Assembly: GCA_009781925.1 (NCBI GenBank)
Contig: WQUU01000134.1
Span: 1 to 25,142, forward strand
Reading direction: 5' to 3'
Length of the DNA: 25,142 nucleotides
Source of the DNA: Bacillota bacterium
GTDB lineage: Bacteria; Bacillota; Clostridia; Oscillospirales; Oscillospiraceae
The notes under the pieces were generated by a model. The model searched no databases. It saw nothing but the letters and a program-made list of their open reading frames with translations, and had not been told where the DNA came from. The translations under genes were made by a program, and so were the position numbers. Shown here piece by piece: positions 1 through 7,958 of this stretch. Position 1 is the stretch's first letter, and each line of letters opens with the position of its first letter.

Positions 1-729
1 CAGCGGATTAAACCAGTGGACGGCGACCGCAAACACCGATATCCATCGGATGAGCACATCTTTCCGCCGCAGATGGCACAGCTCGTGGCACAGGACGGCG
101 CGGAGCTGCGCCTCGGTGTAATCGCGGTCGGGCAGGAGGATTGCGGGGCGAAGCAACCCCACCAGCATCGGCGTCGCGGCGAGGGGATTGCGATAGAGGC
201 GCGGCACGCGGCGGCGGTGCCGGCACAGTACCGCGAGTATGGACAGCTCCTCCGCGCGCGCGGGGCGGTTGCGGCGGCGGTGCAGGCCGATGTAAATTTT
301 GTAATTGACGACGTAGTAGAGCAGCGTAATGAGCGCGCCGGCGGCGTAGACGAGCACGAGGATCAGATCCAGCGGCGTGGATTTCGGCTGAGCTGTCTCT
401 GCGGAGCTTGCGGACGGCGCGGTTGTCACCGCTGAATCGGCGCTGCCGGCATTGCCGAGCGGGGCCTGCGGCCGCGCGGCGGCCGCTGTGGGGATGGGCA
501 GCTGAGCCACAATCGATTGGAGCGGCGCATTGGAGATGGGGTTATTGGCCGGCAAGACCACGAGCTTGGACACGGGGGTCAGTAACGCCGCGAGCACCGC
601 GAGCCAAAGATAATACTGCGCCGACTTCGGCAGGCGGTCGCGCAGCAGCGGTTTTAGCGCAAACAGCAGGAGCGTGAGCGCCGTGCCGGTGAGGGTCATG
701 ATCAAAACCGCGCGGATCAGATCAGTCAT
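1..729 (-). CDS. BlaR1-type M56 peptidase / sensor, partial (C-terminus beyond window)
   Basis: The frame starts at ATG 729 and stays open to base 1, so 243 N-terminal residues are visible. Hydrophobic segments lie at about residues 5-27 and 40-60, followed by an Ala/Pro-rich stretch and another segment near 135-155. The zinc-protease motif HELCH (H215, E216, H219) is followed by LRRKD and a further hydrophobic stretch. This is the layout of the MecR1/BlaR1 M56 family, membrane proteases that sense cell-wall antibiotics or other envelope signals and inactivate a BlaI-type repressor. The gene starts 2 bp after the stop of the BlaI-like gene, so the two are co-transcribed. The ligand and the presence of a penicillin-binding sensor domain cannot be judged, because that part lies outside the window. 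Confidence 0.88.
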   Translation of the reverse strand, partial: MTDLIRAVLIMTLTGTALTLLLFALKPLLRDRLPKSAQYYLWLAVLAALLTPVSKLVVLPANNPISNAPLQSIVAQLPIPTAAAARPQAPLGNAGSADSAVTTAPSASSAETAQPKSTPLDLILVLVYAAGALITLLYYVVNYKIYIGLHRRRNRPARAEELSILAVLCRHRRRVPRLYRNPLAATPMLVGLLRPAILLPDRDYTEAQLRAVLCHELCHLRRKDVLIRWISVFAVAVHWFNPL

Positions 730-731
730 GC

Positions 732-1097
732 TTAGCCGCCCCCCATCGTGAAGTAGGCGCGCAGTTCGTCGATGTCGCCGTCGGTCAGGTGGCCGTTCCG
801 CACCATGGCGATGGCGAGATTCTTCGCGCTGCCGAATTTCTCCAGCACGGTCTTTTCCTCCGCGAGCATGTAATCCTCCTGCGTCACCAAGGGCAGATAC
901 TGCGCCGCGCCGTATCTGTCCAGGCGCGTGATGACGCCCTTTTCCCTCAAGCGCGACACGAGCGTATGGATGGTGGATTTGTTCCAGCCCTTCGACTGTT
1001 CCAGCGACCCGCGCAGTTCGGCGATCGTCAGCGCGCGGCGTTCCCGCCAGAGCAGACGCATCACCTCAAGCTCGGCGTCAGTGATCGCGATGTCCAT
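732..1097 (-). CDS. BlaI/MecI/CopY-family transcriptional repressor
   Basis: This 121-residue protein has the usual family length. Residues 1-70 form the winged helix (TDAELEVMRLLW near the start, then STIHTLVSRLREKG for the recognition helix) and the C-terminal half is the dimerisation region. BlaI-type repressors bind TACA/TGTA dyads and are removed when the partner BlaR1 protease is activated. The ATG at 1097 is preceded by GGAGG with 6 nt spacing. The gene is the first of a two-gene unit with the M56 peptidase and sits behind a promoter containing a matching dyad, so autoregulation is expected. No beta-lactamase is visible nearby; the regulated targets may lie to the left or elsewhere. 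Confidence 0.93.
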   Translation of the reverse strand: MDIAITDAELEVMRLLWRERRALTIAELRGSLEQSKGWNKSTIHTLVSRLREKGVITRLDRYGAAQYLPLVTQEDYMLAEEKTVLEKFGSAKNLAIAMVRNGHLTDGDIDELRAYFTMGGG

Positions 1098-1127
1098 AGG
1101 CAGCCTCCAGTTTATTTATGTAACCGT

Positions 1128-1156
1128 AGTTTACATCTGTAAACTCACTTTGTCAA
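1128..1156 (-). promoter_or_regulatory. Promoter and BlaI-type operator of the blaI-blaR1-like unit
   Basis: On the minus strand TTGACA (1156-1151) is followed after 17 bp by TAAACT (1133-1128). The spacer and -10 contain GTTTACATCTGTAAAC (1129-1144), a perfect 7-bp inverted repeat with a 2-bp centre and the TACA/TGTA core typical of BlaI operators. A second, weaker half-site (ATGTAA, 1118-1123) lies just downstream. Repressor binding here would block RNA polymerase. Confidence 0.8.
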
Positions 1157-1210
1157 GGGGGAAAGCGAAAAAAATTCTTTTCAACATAGAATAAAGGGAT
1201 TGTAGCAAAA

Positions 1211-1246
1211 CGAAAAAACAAGACCCCGGGGTTTTGTCCGAGGTCT
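1211..1246 (-). terminator. Rho-independent terminator after htrA
   Basis: A 9-bp stem (1221-1229 with 1238-1246, one G-T pair) is followed on the minus strand by a run of six T (1218-1213). It ends transcription arriving from the htrA gene about 100 bp upstream. The GC palindrome at 1321-1339, directly after the htrA stop, is a second stem without a T-run. Confidence 0.8.
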
Positions 1247-1345
1247 CGCTCAAAGAGAGGAGTGGGGTGTATCTAGGAGAGGAAAGAGTCATATCAATTT
1301 TATAGGGGCTGATGCCCAATCGGCCCGCGCGCCGGGCCGCAAGCC

Positions 1346-2797
1346 TTATCCGAACAGGTCGCTCCTGTCCATGAGCGCCACCGTAAACCGGAGGTATGAA
1401 CCGTCCCTGTAGACGGTGAACACGAGCGTGTCGCCGACAGAGAGCCCCTCCTTCGCGGCGTTGACATCGTCCGTGGTGGCCACGGCTTTGCCGTTGACCT
1501 CCGTGATGATGTCCCCGACTTGCATCCCCTGCTTATAGGCGTCCGAAGTTTGAATCACGCCGTTGACATAGAGTCCGGCGGGGATGCCGTAGAGTTCCTG
1601 GGCAGTGGAATCCACCGCGACAACGGTGACCCCCAGAGCGGGGATGCCCTTGACCGCGCCGTCCGCTATCAGCGCGTCCACCACGGGCTGGATGCTGGTG
1701 GCGGGGATCGCGAAGCCGATGCCTTCGATGGTGGTATAGGACGACATCATCTTCATGTTCGTGATACCGATCACCTGGCCGTACATGTTCAGAAGCGGGC
1801 CGCCGGAGTTGCCCTCATTGAGGGCGGCGTTGGTCTGGAGAAGCGTCATAGCGTGTCCGTCATAGTCCACATTCCGGTCAATGGCAGAAATAATGCCGTC
1901 GGTCATTGTGCCGCTGTATTCCTGGCCCAGGGGGTTTCCGATGGCCACTACGCCGTCCCCCACGGCAATGTCGGAGAGATCCCCGAATTGGGCGGGCGTG
2001 AGACCGGTGACGTCGATTTTCAGCACCGCGATGTCGTCTGTCGCGTCCGCCCCGACGAGCTTCGCATCGTGCTCCGAGCCGTCGTTGAGGGTGACTTTCG
2101 CGGCGTCGGCGCCGTCGATCACGTGGGCGTTTGTGATAATATACCCATCCGAGGAGATAATTATTCCCGTGCCCCAGGCGTATCCGGCGGGGTCATCCTT
2201 TGTGCTCGCCGTGATGCCCACAACGCTGGGGATACCCTTGGCATAAACCTGCTGGAGTGTCAGCTCTTTCTGTCCGGCGCTGCTCTGAAGCGGCAATGTG
2301 ACGCCCGTGCCGGTCGCGGCCCGGGGGATGTTAAAGGTGCCGCTGACGGCGCCGGAGCCGTAAGTTTGAGAGAAGTAATCCCGATAGTTGTCGGGGTAGC
2401 CCGTGCCGGCGCTTCCGCTCCCGCCGGAACCCTGGCTGTACCGCTCACCGAAGAGATCTAGCTGTCCGCCGCCGAGCCCCTTCAGACCGCCACTGGCGGC
2501 AAACGCGACGAAAATCAGCGCAATCGCCAATGCCACCGCCAGCAGAACAATGGCGACGGTTTTCCCGGAACCGCCGCTCTGCCTCTGATAGGGCATTCCC
2601 CCATAGGGGGAGACATAGCCGGGAGAAGAGTAGGAGCCGGGGGCGCGGTAGGGAGGATAACTCTGGGGAGAGGGGGCCGCGCCGCCCGGCTGTTGAGAAA
2701 ATCCATCTTGGGGAATCCCATATTGGGTGTTGGAAAAGGCACTATCCGGTGTATCAGGGCTGTACCAGCTCTTCAGATCGTACTCATTTTGTGCCAT
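1346..2797 (-). CDS. htrA: HtrA/DegP-like membrane-anchored serine protease (S1C) with PDZ domain
   Basis: The protein has 483 residues. Residues 1-76 are a Gly/Pro/Tyr/Ser-rich cytoplasmic segment, residues 79-101 a single membrane anchor, about 175-380 the trypsin-like domain and 385-475 one PDZ domain. The catalytic triad is visible: H225 (ITNAHVIDGA), D255 (DATDDIAVLK) and S331 (NEGNSGGPL). HtrA proteases degrade or refold misfolded exported proteins outside the membrane. The start ATG is preceded by AGGGGGAG at 5 nt. It lies directly downstream of a histidine kinase and response regulator, an arrangement comparable to the CssRS-controlled htrA genes of Bacillus. It has its own promoter with repeat boxes shared with the regulator gene. 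Confidence 0.95.
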   Translation of the reverse strand: MAQNEYDLKSWYSPDTPDSAFSNTQYGIPQDGFSQQPGGAAPSPQSYPPYRAPGSYSSPGYVSPYGGMPYQRQSGGSGKTVAIVLLAVALAIALIFVAFAASGGLKGLGGGQLDLFGERYSQGSGGSGSAGTGYPDNYRDYFSQTYGSGAVSGTFNIPRAATGTGVTLPLQSSAGQKELTLQQVYAKGIPSVVGITASTKDDPAGYAWGTGIIISSDGYIITNAHVIDGADAAKVTLNDGSEHDAKLVGADATDDIAVLKIDVTGLTPAQFGDLSDIAVGDGVVAIGNPLGQEYSGTMTDGIISAIDRNVDYDGHAMTLLQTNAALNEGNSGGPLLNMYGQVIGITNMKMMSSYTTIEGIGFAIPATSIQPVVDALIADGAVKGIPALGVTVVAVDSTAQELYGIPAGLYVNGVIQTSDAYKQGMQVGDIITEVNGKAVATTDDVNAAKEGLSVGDTLVFTVYRDGSYLRFTVALMDRSDLFG

Positions 2798-2821
2798 TTG
2801 GTCTCCCCCTCGATTTCATAT

Positions 2822-2875
2822 ATCATAACCTTAAAAATTGCATTCCGTGTGAATATACTGTAAACAAAGAGTGAA
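2822..2875 (-). promoter_or_regulatory. htrA promoter with three 11-bp-spaced response-regulator boxes
   Basis: Reading the minus strand, TTCACT (2875-2870), TTTACA (2864-2859) and TTCACA (2853-2848) are each separated by exactly 5 nt, giving an 11-bp period. TATGAT (2827-2822) follows 20 nt after the last box and serves as the -10. There is no good -35, so an activator-dependent promoter is likely. The same motif pair and the same CTTTG spacer occur before the response regulator gene. Confidence 0.65.
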
Positions 2876-2898
2876 TGTTGGGGCGGGAGGAATTTCAT

Positions 2899-4368
2899 TT
2901 ATTTTTCCTTTGTGGGGCTGCGCCCCACGCCCCCCAAGGTCAAATTCAGCGCGAAGATAAATTCGGTCACGCCGTCGCGGCTGGTGACACTGATGTCGCC
3001 GTCGTGGTTGCTCAGGATCGTCTTGACCAGGTTTAACCCCAGGCCGACGCCGTCTCTGTCCTGGCTGCGGGAGCGATCCGCCTTGTGGAAGCGGTCAAAG
3101 ATGAGGGGCAGCTCCGACTCGGGGATGGTCTCCCCCTGATCTTTGACGGAGACATAGGCCCTGCCGTCCTGCTTCCAGAGGGAGAGGCCGATGGTGCTGT
3201 TCTCCCGTGAAAATTTTATGGCGTTGTCGAGGAGGTTATACACGACTCTGGTGATCGCGTCCGCGTCACCCGGAACCATCATGCGCTCCTCCGGGAGATC
3301 CACGTCCACGTCCAGATTTTTGCGGGTGGCCTTGGCCTCAAAGTTGACGAGGGTGCGGCGCAAAACTTCGGAGAGATCAAACTCCGACATGTGCATGGCC
3401 GACGCCCCTTGGCGCTGCATGACGCTCAGATCCAGCATGCTGCGCACCAGGCGGGAGAGGCGCTTGGTCTCCGAGGAGATCGTGCGCAGATATTTGTCCC
3501 GGCTCTCCTCGGGGATGGTGCCGTCCAGCAGTCCGTCCGCAAAACCGGAGATGGAGGTCATGGGCGTCTTGAGCTCGTGAGAGATGTTGGCGATGAATTC
3601 GCGGCGCAGCTCCTCGGACTTCTCCAGAGATTCCGCCATGGCGTTAAAGCTGCGGGTGAGTTCGCCGATCTCGTCCTCCCGCCGGACGTCCCCGACCCGG
3701 GCGGAGAAATCCCCCCGCTCAAAGTGCCGGGCGGCGGCGGCCATCTCGTTGAGCGGCTTTGCCTGCCGCTTGGAGGTGAAATAGGACAGGAGGAGGGCCA
3801 CGGCGAGCACCACCAGAGCCGCGACCAGCACAATGCCCAAAAAAGTCCCCCACGCGCGCATGATGGATCCGCTGTCCGAGGCGATGAAGACATAGCCTGC
3901 CACGCCGGTTCCGAAAGGGCTGTGGATCGCTTGCGCAACCACATAATAGGGAACCGGATAAAAGCCCCCCAAGGTGCCAAAGGCGGACAGGGCCCCGGTG
4001 TCACGCAACGTTGCCATGTAATTTTCGGCGATCCGCCGCCCCAGAAAGGGGCTGAGCAGATCGTCCGAGCTGTTGATCACCGCACCGCTCGCGTCACAGA
4101 GAAAAACATGGTAGCCTGTGATACTGGAGACGGCGGCGATAAAGGGATTATAACTGATATCTGCCAGATCGCTGCCCGGCATATTGTGCAGTTCCGCCCA
4201 CAGGCTGTGGGACACCTCGCCCGCCGTTCTGGAAAGGCTGTCCTGTTTATCGCTGACGACGTAGCGGCGGCCCAGAAACATAAAGGCCGCGCCCAGGATG
4301 ACAAAGCTGAGAATGACCGTCCCCGCCGTCAGAAGGAAGTTGCGCATGGTGATGCTTTTCATGATCAT
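2899..4368 (-). CDS. Membrane sensor histidine kinase (HAMP-HisKA-HATPase)
   Basis: The protein has 489 residues. Membrane segments lie at about 11-32 and 174-196, enclosing an extracytoplasmic sensor region of about 140 residues, followed by HAMP (197-250). In the HisKA region H264 (NISHELKTPM) is the phosphorylated histidine. The ATPase domain shows the N box (NLLDNAIKFS, N378/N382), G1 (D410, G412), the F box (IFDRF) and G2 (DGVGLGLNL, 439-447). It should phosphorylate the response regulator encoded just upstream. The intervening 91 bp are almost wholly a palindromic repeat. ATG 4368 was taken; ATG 4362, three codons in by reading (MIM), is equally possible and better spaced from GAG. The signal is unknown; secretion or envelope stress is inferred from the htrA neighbour. 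Confidence 0.93.
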   Translation of the reverse strand: MIMKSITMRNFLLTAGTVILSFVILGAAFMFLGRRYVVSDKQDSLSRTAGEVSHSLWAELHNMPGSDLADISYNPFIAAVSSITGYHVFLCDASGAVINSSDDLLSPFLGRRIAENYMATLRDTGALSAFGTLGGFYPVPYYVVAQAIHSPFGTGVAGYVFIASDSGSIMRAWGTFLGIVLVAALVVLAVALLLSYFTSKRQAKPLNEMAAAARHFERGDFSARVGDVRREDEIGELTRSFNAMAESLEKSEELRREFIANISHELKTPMTSISGFADGLLDGTIPEESRDKYLRTISSETKRLSRLVRSMLDLSVMQRQGASAMHMSEFDLSEVLRRTLVNFEAKATRKNLDVDVDLPEERMMVPGDADAITRVVYNLLDNAIKFSRENSTIGLSLWKQDGRAYVSVKDQGETIPESELPLIFDRFHKADRSRSQDRDGVGLGLNLVKTILSNHDGDISVTSRDGVTEFIFALNLTLGGVGRSPTKEK

Positions 4369-4392
4369 TTCTCGGTTCGTGTGGGTTTTTTG

Positions 4393-4461
4393 TAGGGGCA
4401 GACCTGGCGTCTGCCCCAGACTGGTCTGCCCGGAAGCGGGCGGACGCCAGGTTCGCCCCTA
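4393..4461. repeat. TA-flanked palindromic intergenic repeat A
   Basis: Arms of about 25 bp (TAGGGGCAGACCTGGCGTCT on the plus strand, a near match at the far end on the minus strand) form an imperfect inverted repeat filling the gap between the response regulator and kinase genes. The outer TAG on the minus strand (4461-4459) is the stop codon of the response regulator. Confidence 0.8.
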
Positions 4462-5142
4462 TAGCACCTCAAATTTGTAGCCCACGCCCCAGACCGTCTT
4501 CAGCGACCACTTGTCGGACACGTCCTCCAACTTCTCCCTTAAACGCTTGACGTGCACGTCCACCGTGCGGGAGTCGCCAAAGTAGTCAAAGCCCCAGACC
4601 TCGTCCAGGAGCTGGTTGCGCGTATACACCCGGTTCGGCGAGGACGCCAGGTGAAAGAGCAGCTCCAGCTCTTTCGGCGGGGTGTCCACGCGCCTGTCAT
4701 TTACGATGAGCTCATAGGAGTCCATGTTGATCACGAGCCTGTCAAAGCTGAGTTTCTTTTCCGGAGGGATCTCCTCCCCCTTGCTCCGGCGCAGGACGGC
4801 GTGCACCCGGGCCAGGAGCTCCTTGACCTCGAAAGGCTTGACGATATAATCGTCCGCCCCCATCTCCAGGCCGCTGACCTTGTCGAAGGTCTCCCCTTTT
4901 GCGGTGAGCATGATCACCGGCACCTGGGAGAACTGCCGAACCTCCCGGCAGACCTGCCAGCCGTCCTTTACGGGGAGCATGATATCCAGGAGCATGAGGT
5001 CGGGCTCGACCTCCTTGGCCAGGCGCACCCCCACGCCGCCGTCCGCGGCGAGGTACACCTCAAAACCGTCCTTCTCCAGGTACAGCCGCAGAAGTTCGGC
5101 GATGTTTCCGTCATCCTCGACGACCAGAGCTTTTTTTGCCAC
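4459..5142 (-). CDS. OmpR/PhoB-family response regulator
   Basis: The protein has 227 residues. The receiver domain (1-115) has the acidic pair D10/D11, phospho-acceptor D53 (LLDIMLPVKDG), T80 and K102 (IVKPF). The winged-helix output domain occupies 130-227 (SRTVDVHVKRLREKLE). The start is GTG 5142, preceded by GAGGAGGG at about 7 nt. The gene is first in the regulator-kinase unit and should control its own promoter and htrA through shared direct-repeat boxes. The TAG stop codon belongs to repeat A, so the insertion touched the last codon without lengthening the protein. Confidence 0.95.
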   Translation of the reverse strand: MAKKALVVEDDGNIAELLRLYLEKDGFEVYLAADGGVGVRLAKEVEPDLMLLDIMLPVKDGWQVCREVRQFSQVPVIMLTAKGETFDKVSGLEMGADDYIVKPFEVKELLARVHAVLRRSKGEEIPPEKKLSFDRLVINMDSYELIVNDRRVDTPPKELELLFHLASSPNRVYTRNQLLDEVWGFDYFGDSRTVDVHVKRLREKLEDVSDKWSLKTVWGVGYKFEVL

Positions 5143-5190
5143 AATTTACCCTCCTCAACACAAAGCAGAGGTAATCATTCCTATAATTGC

Positions 5191-5234
5191 ATTATACCCC
5201 AGCAATCGCGTCGGAAAGGTGAACAAAGTGTAAA
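5191..5234 (-). promoter_or_regulatory. Response regulator promoter with two direct-repeat boxes
   Basis: On the minus strand TTTACA (5234-5229), CTTTG and TTCACC (5223-5218) form an 11-bp-spaced pair; TATAAT (5196-5191) follows 21 nt later. The second box occupies the -35 position, where no consensus -35 exists. Boxes, spacer sequence and distance to the -10 match those at htrA, implying autoregulation by the response regulator. Confidence 0.65.
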
Positions 5235-5241
5235 ACCTGCA

Positions 5242-5317
5242 TAGGGGCCGCACACCCGGCGGCCCGCATTGTGAACCCGCCCGGAGAATACGGGGACGCC
5301 CAGGGGGGCGTCCTCTA
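5242..5317. repeat. TA-flanked palindromic intergenic repeat B
   Basis: A 76-bp element made of two hairpins (GGGGCCGC...GCGGCCC and GGGACGCCC...GGGCGTCC), closely similar along its length to repeat G at 18397-18472. The outer TAG at 5317-5315 is the stop codon of the FeoA-FeoB gene. The other end stops 7 bp short of the response-regulator boxes. Confidence 0.8.
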
Positions 5318-7732
5318 CGCCAGACCCACCAGCCGCCCCAGTTGGTATACCAGCAGCGATACGCCATAGGCGCAGATCAGCTGCCAGGCCACCGAGGTCA
5401 GCGTCCATTTGAGGCTGCCCATCTCCCTGTGAATCGCGGAGACCGCCGCCACACAGGGGACGTACAGCAGCACAAAGACCAAAAACGCGAAGGCGGCTAG
5501 CGGTGAGCCGAAAGTGCCGGAGAGGGCCGCGCTCACGGCGGCGCCGGAGGCGGTGAGGGCAAAGCCATAGAACATGGAGAGGGAGGCGACGACGGCCTCC
5601 TTCGCCACAAAGCCGGTGAGCAGGGCCACGGCCGCCTGCCAGGCGCCGAAGCCCAGGGGCGTGAAGATCGGCGCGAGGAGCCCGCCCAGGGCCCCCAGAA
5701 TGCTGTGCTCCGCGTCGGCCGCCATCCGGAAGCCGGGGCCGAAGCTCCGCAAAAACCAGAGGATGACACTCATCATTAAGATCAGCGTCCCGGCCCGGAC
5801 GAGAAAGCCGCGCACCCTATCCCAGACGTGGCGCAGCGTGTTTTTGAGACTGGGCAGACGGTAGGGCGGCAGCTCCAGCACAAAGGCGGCGCTCTCCCCC
5901 CGGAAGAGGGTTTTCTTGAATAACAGGCCCGAGAGAATCGCCAGCGCCATGCCGAGAAGGTATAATCCAAAGACCACAAACCCGGCGTACCGGCCGAAAA
6001 AGGCCGCGGCGATGAGCCCGTAGACCGGCAGTTTGGCGGAACAGCTCATAAAGGGGATGAGCATGACCGTCATGCGCCGGTCTTTTTCGCTCTCCATGGC
6101 GCGCGCGCCCATGACGGCGGGCACGGTGCAGCCAAAGCCCATGAGCATAGGAATGAACGCCTTGCCGGAGAGCCCGAAGCGTTTTAGCAGCCTGTCCATG
6201 ATAAAGGCCGCCCGGGCCATGTAGCCGGAATCCTCCAGCAGGGAGAGGAAGAAAAATAGCAGCGCAATCTGGGGCAAAAAGGTGAGCACGCCGCCCACGC
6301 CGGCCAGGATGCCCTTCACCGCCAGGGAGACGAGCCAGGGCGCGGCGTGAATCGCACTGAGGCCGCCGCCGAGCCAGACGCCGAGGTAATTGTTCAAAAG
6401 AATGCCGACCCCGTTGCTGAGCCCCTTGCCAATGGGGCCAAAGGTAATGGCGAAGATCAGGAGCATCGTCAACAGGAAGGCGGGGACGGCCAAATATTTG
6501 TTGGTGACCACTTTGTCGATCCGGTCACTGGCGGACAGCGCGCCCTCCGCCCTCCCCCGCAGCAGCGAGGTCTTTACCGCGTTCTCAATGTAGCGGTATC
6601 GGCTGTCGGCCACCAGAGTCTCCCGGTCGCCGAAAGGGGAGGCGGCCTCAAACTTGGCGGCAATGATCCGGAGTTTTTGTTTCGTTTCGTCATCCAGATG
6701 CAGGGCGTCTTCCACGAGTTTGTCGCCCTCCAGCACTTTGACGCCGGCCCAGTGGGCGGGCAGGCCCGCGGCGTAGGCGAAGTCGTGGATGAGTTCGCCT
6801 ACCTCGTGGTGTATCTCGTGGGTGAAGTCGTCATAGAGGTCGTCCGGCTCGACGGTGTAGCCGATGTGCATCTGCCGGTGGGCCGTGTGCATGAGCTCAT
6901 CGAGACCCTGCCCGGTTTTGGCCGTGATGGGGATGATGGGGATGCCCAGCGTCTCGGAGAGGCGCTTTAGGTCGATCCTGTCGCCGCGCTTTTCCACCTC
7001 GTCCATGAAGTTGAGAGCCATGACCATGGGTTTCTCCAGCTCCAGAAGCTGGACGGTCAGGTAGAGGTTGCGCTCCAGATTCGTGGCGTCCACAATGTTG
7101 ATGACCGCGTCCGGGGCCTCCCGCACAAGATAATCCCGGGTGACGATCTCCTCCATGGAGTAGGGAGAGAGCGAATAGACGCCCGGCAGGTCCGCGACGG
7201 TGACCTGCCGGCTGCCGAAGCTGGCCTTGCCCTCCTTCTTTTCCACCGTCACCCCCGGCCAGTTGCCCACATACTGGTTTGCCCCGGTCAGGGCATTGAA
7301 GAGGGTGGTCTTGCCGCTGTTGGGATTGCCCACAAGGGCGATGCGCATCTCCCGGCGGTCGTGCTCCGTGCGGTCGTATTTCCCGGCGTGGTAATCCAGC
7401 TCGTGGTCATGCGCGTGGCGCATCCGATCCAGTGTGGCCTCATCGAATTGGCGGCGGACATAGCAGGCCTGGCCGCAGCCCGCGCAGTCCGCACAGTTTG
7501 GGCGGCGCGGACGGCGCGGAGGTTCGCCGATACGGATCTGCATGGCGTCCGCTCCGCGGAGGCTGAGGGCGTAGTTCCGGACGCTGACCTCCAGCGGGTC
7601 GCCGAAAGGCGCGATTTTCTTGATTGTAACTTTTGTGCCCGGAGTCAGGCCCATGTCAATGAGCCTCCGCCGCACGGCCGGGTCGCGGTTTGAAACCTCC
7701 GTGATGAGGCCGCTCTGTCCGGGACGCAGCAT
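5315..7732 (-). CDS. feoB: FeoA-FeoB fusion, GTP-dependent ferrous iron transporter
   Basis: The protein has 805 residues. Residues 1-72 are a FeoA-type SH3 domain (LRPGQSGLI, LIDMGLTPG). Residues 78-130 are a linker with four cysteines (C80, C83, C86, C90) and several histidines. The G domain follows: G1 GNPNSGKT (135-142), switch region with T162, G3 DLPG (181-184), G4 NFMD (241-244). The C-terminal part, from about 410, contains the FeoB membrane helices, including the GFGCTVPAVMGARA and GFVAKEAVVAS segments. It imports Fe2+ across the cytoplasmic membrane. FeoA and FeoB are usually separate proteins, so the fusion means no free FeoA is needed here. ATG 7732 is preceded by AAGGA at 10 nt. 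Its TAG stop is the outer end of repeat B. No Fur box was identified. Confidence 0.96.
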   Translation of the reverse strand: MLRPGQSGLITEVSNRDPAVRRRLIDMGLTPGTKVTIKKIAPFGDPLEVSVRNYALSLRGADAMQIRIGEPPRRPRRPNCADCAGCGQACYVRRQFDEATLDRMRHAHDHELDYHAGKYDRTEHDRREMRIALVGNPNSGKTTLFNALTGANQYVGNWPGVTVEKKEGKASFGSRQVTVADLPGVYSLSPYSMEEIVTRDYLVREAPDAVINIVDATNLERNLYLTVQLLELEKPMVMALNFMDEVEKRGDRIDLKRLSETLGIPIIPITAKTGQGLDELMHTAHRQMHIGYTVEPDDLYDDFTHEIHHEVGELIHDFAYAAGLPAHWAGVKVLEGDKLVEDALHLDDETKQKLRIIAAKFEAASPFGDRETLVADSRYRYIENAVKTSLLRGRAEGALSASDRIDKVVTNKYLAVPAFLLTMLLIFAITFGPIGKGLSNGVGILLNNYLGVWLGGGLSAIHAAPWLVSLAVKGILAGVGGVLTFLPQIALLFFFLSLLEDSGYMARAAFIMDRLLKRFGLSGKAFIPMLMGFGCTVPAVMGARAMESEKDRRMTVMLIPFMSCSAKLPVYGLIAAAFFGRYAGFVVFGLYLLGMALAILSGLLFKKTLFRGESAAFVLELPPYRLPSLKNTLRHVWDRVRGFLVRAGTLILMMSVILWFLRSFGPGFRMAADAEHSILGALGGLLAPIFTPLGFGAWQAAVALLTGFVAKEAVVASLSMFYGFALTASGAAVSAALSGTFGSPLAAFAFLVFVLLYVPCVAAVSAIHREMGSLKWTLTSVAWQLICAYGVSLLVYQLGRLVGLA

Positions 7733-7786
7733 GTCGAGGGTGTCCTTGTTCCCGATGGGTATCCCTTCTTTCTCGTTCCGAAAGAT

Positions 7787-7815
7787 AATGTACCACGGTT
7801 ATGGGGCGGCGTCAA
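7787..7815 (-). promoter_or_regulatory. Putative promoter of feoA-feoB
   Basis: On the minus strand TTGACG (7815-7810) and TACATT (7792-7787) are separated by 17 bp, about 55 bp upstream of the start codon. The -35 matches consensus at 5 of 6 positions and the -10 at 4 of 6. Confidence 0.55.
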
Positions 7816-7868
7816 TTGGCAAGCAAGCGGAAAACGGTCAAGGGCTTGACAAGGGCATTTGGGTGAAC

Positions 7869-7931
7869 CACCTCGTCAGGGCGAAGACCACGCCCTGTCA
7901 CTCCTCCTCGGGAGGAGAATTTTTAGAGGTG
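7869..7931. repeat. Multi-hairpin intergenic element
   Basis: An outer pair CACCTC (7869-7874)/GAGGTG (7926-7931) encloses two hairpins: CAGGGCG/CGCCCTG (7877-7883 with 7891-7897, 7-nt loop) and CTCCT/AGGAG (7904-7908 with 7913-7917). The layout is a three-way junction. It resembles two-hairpin dispersed repeats I recall from clostridial genomes; only one copy lies in this window, so repeat status is unproven. It fills much of the gap between the feoAB promoter and the HTH gene. Confidence 0.45.
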
Positions 7932-7958
7932 CGGTGGTGGAATTGGATATGCCGCGTT

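Noticed and set aside
1520..2461. Plus-strand frame of 313 codons opposite htrA
   Set aside because: Antisense to a protease with full catalytic triad; no recognisable protein features.
2908..2930. GTGGGGC/GCCCCAC hairpin at the end of the kinase gene as a terminator
   Set aside because: It lies within the last codons and lacks a T-run on the minus strand.
3391..4395. Plus-strand frame of 334 codons opposite the histidine kinase
   Set aside because: It is antisense to a gene with all kinase motifs; long antisense frames are expected in GC-rich DNA.
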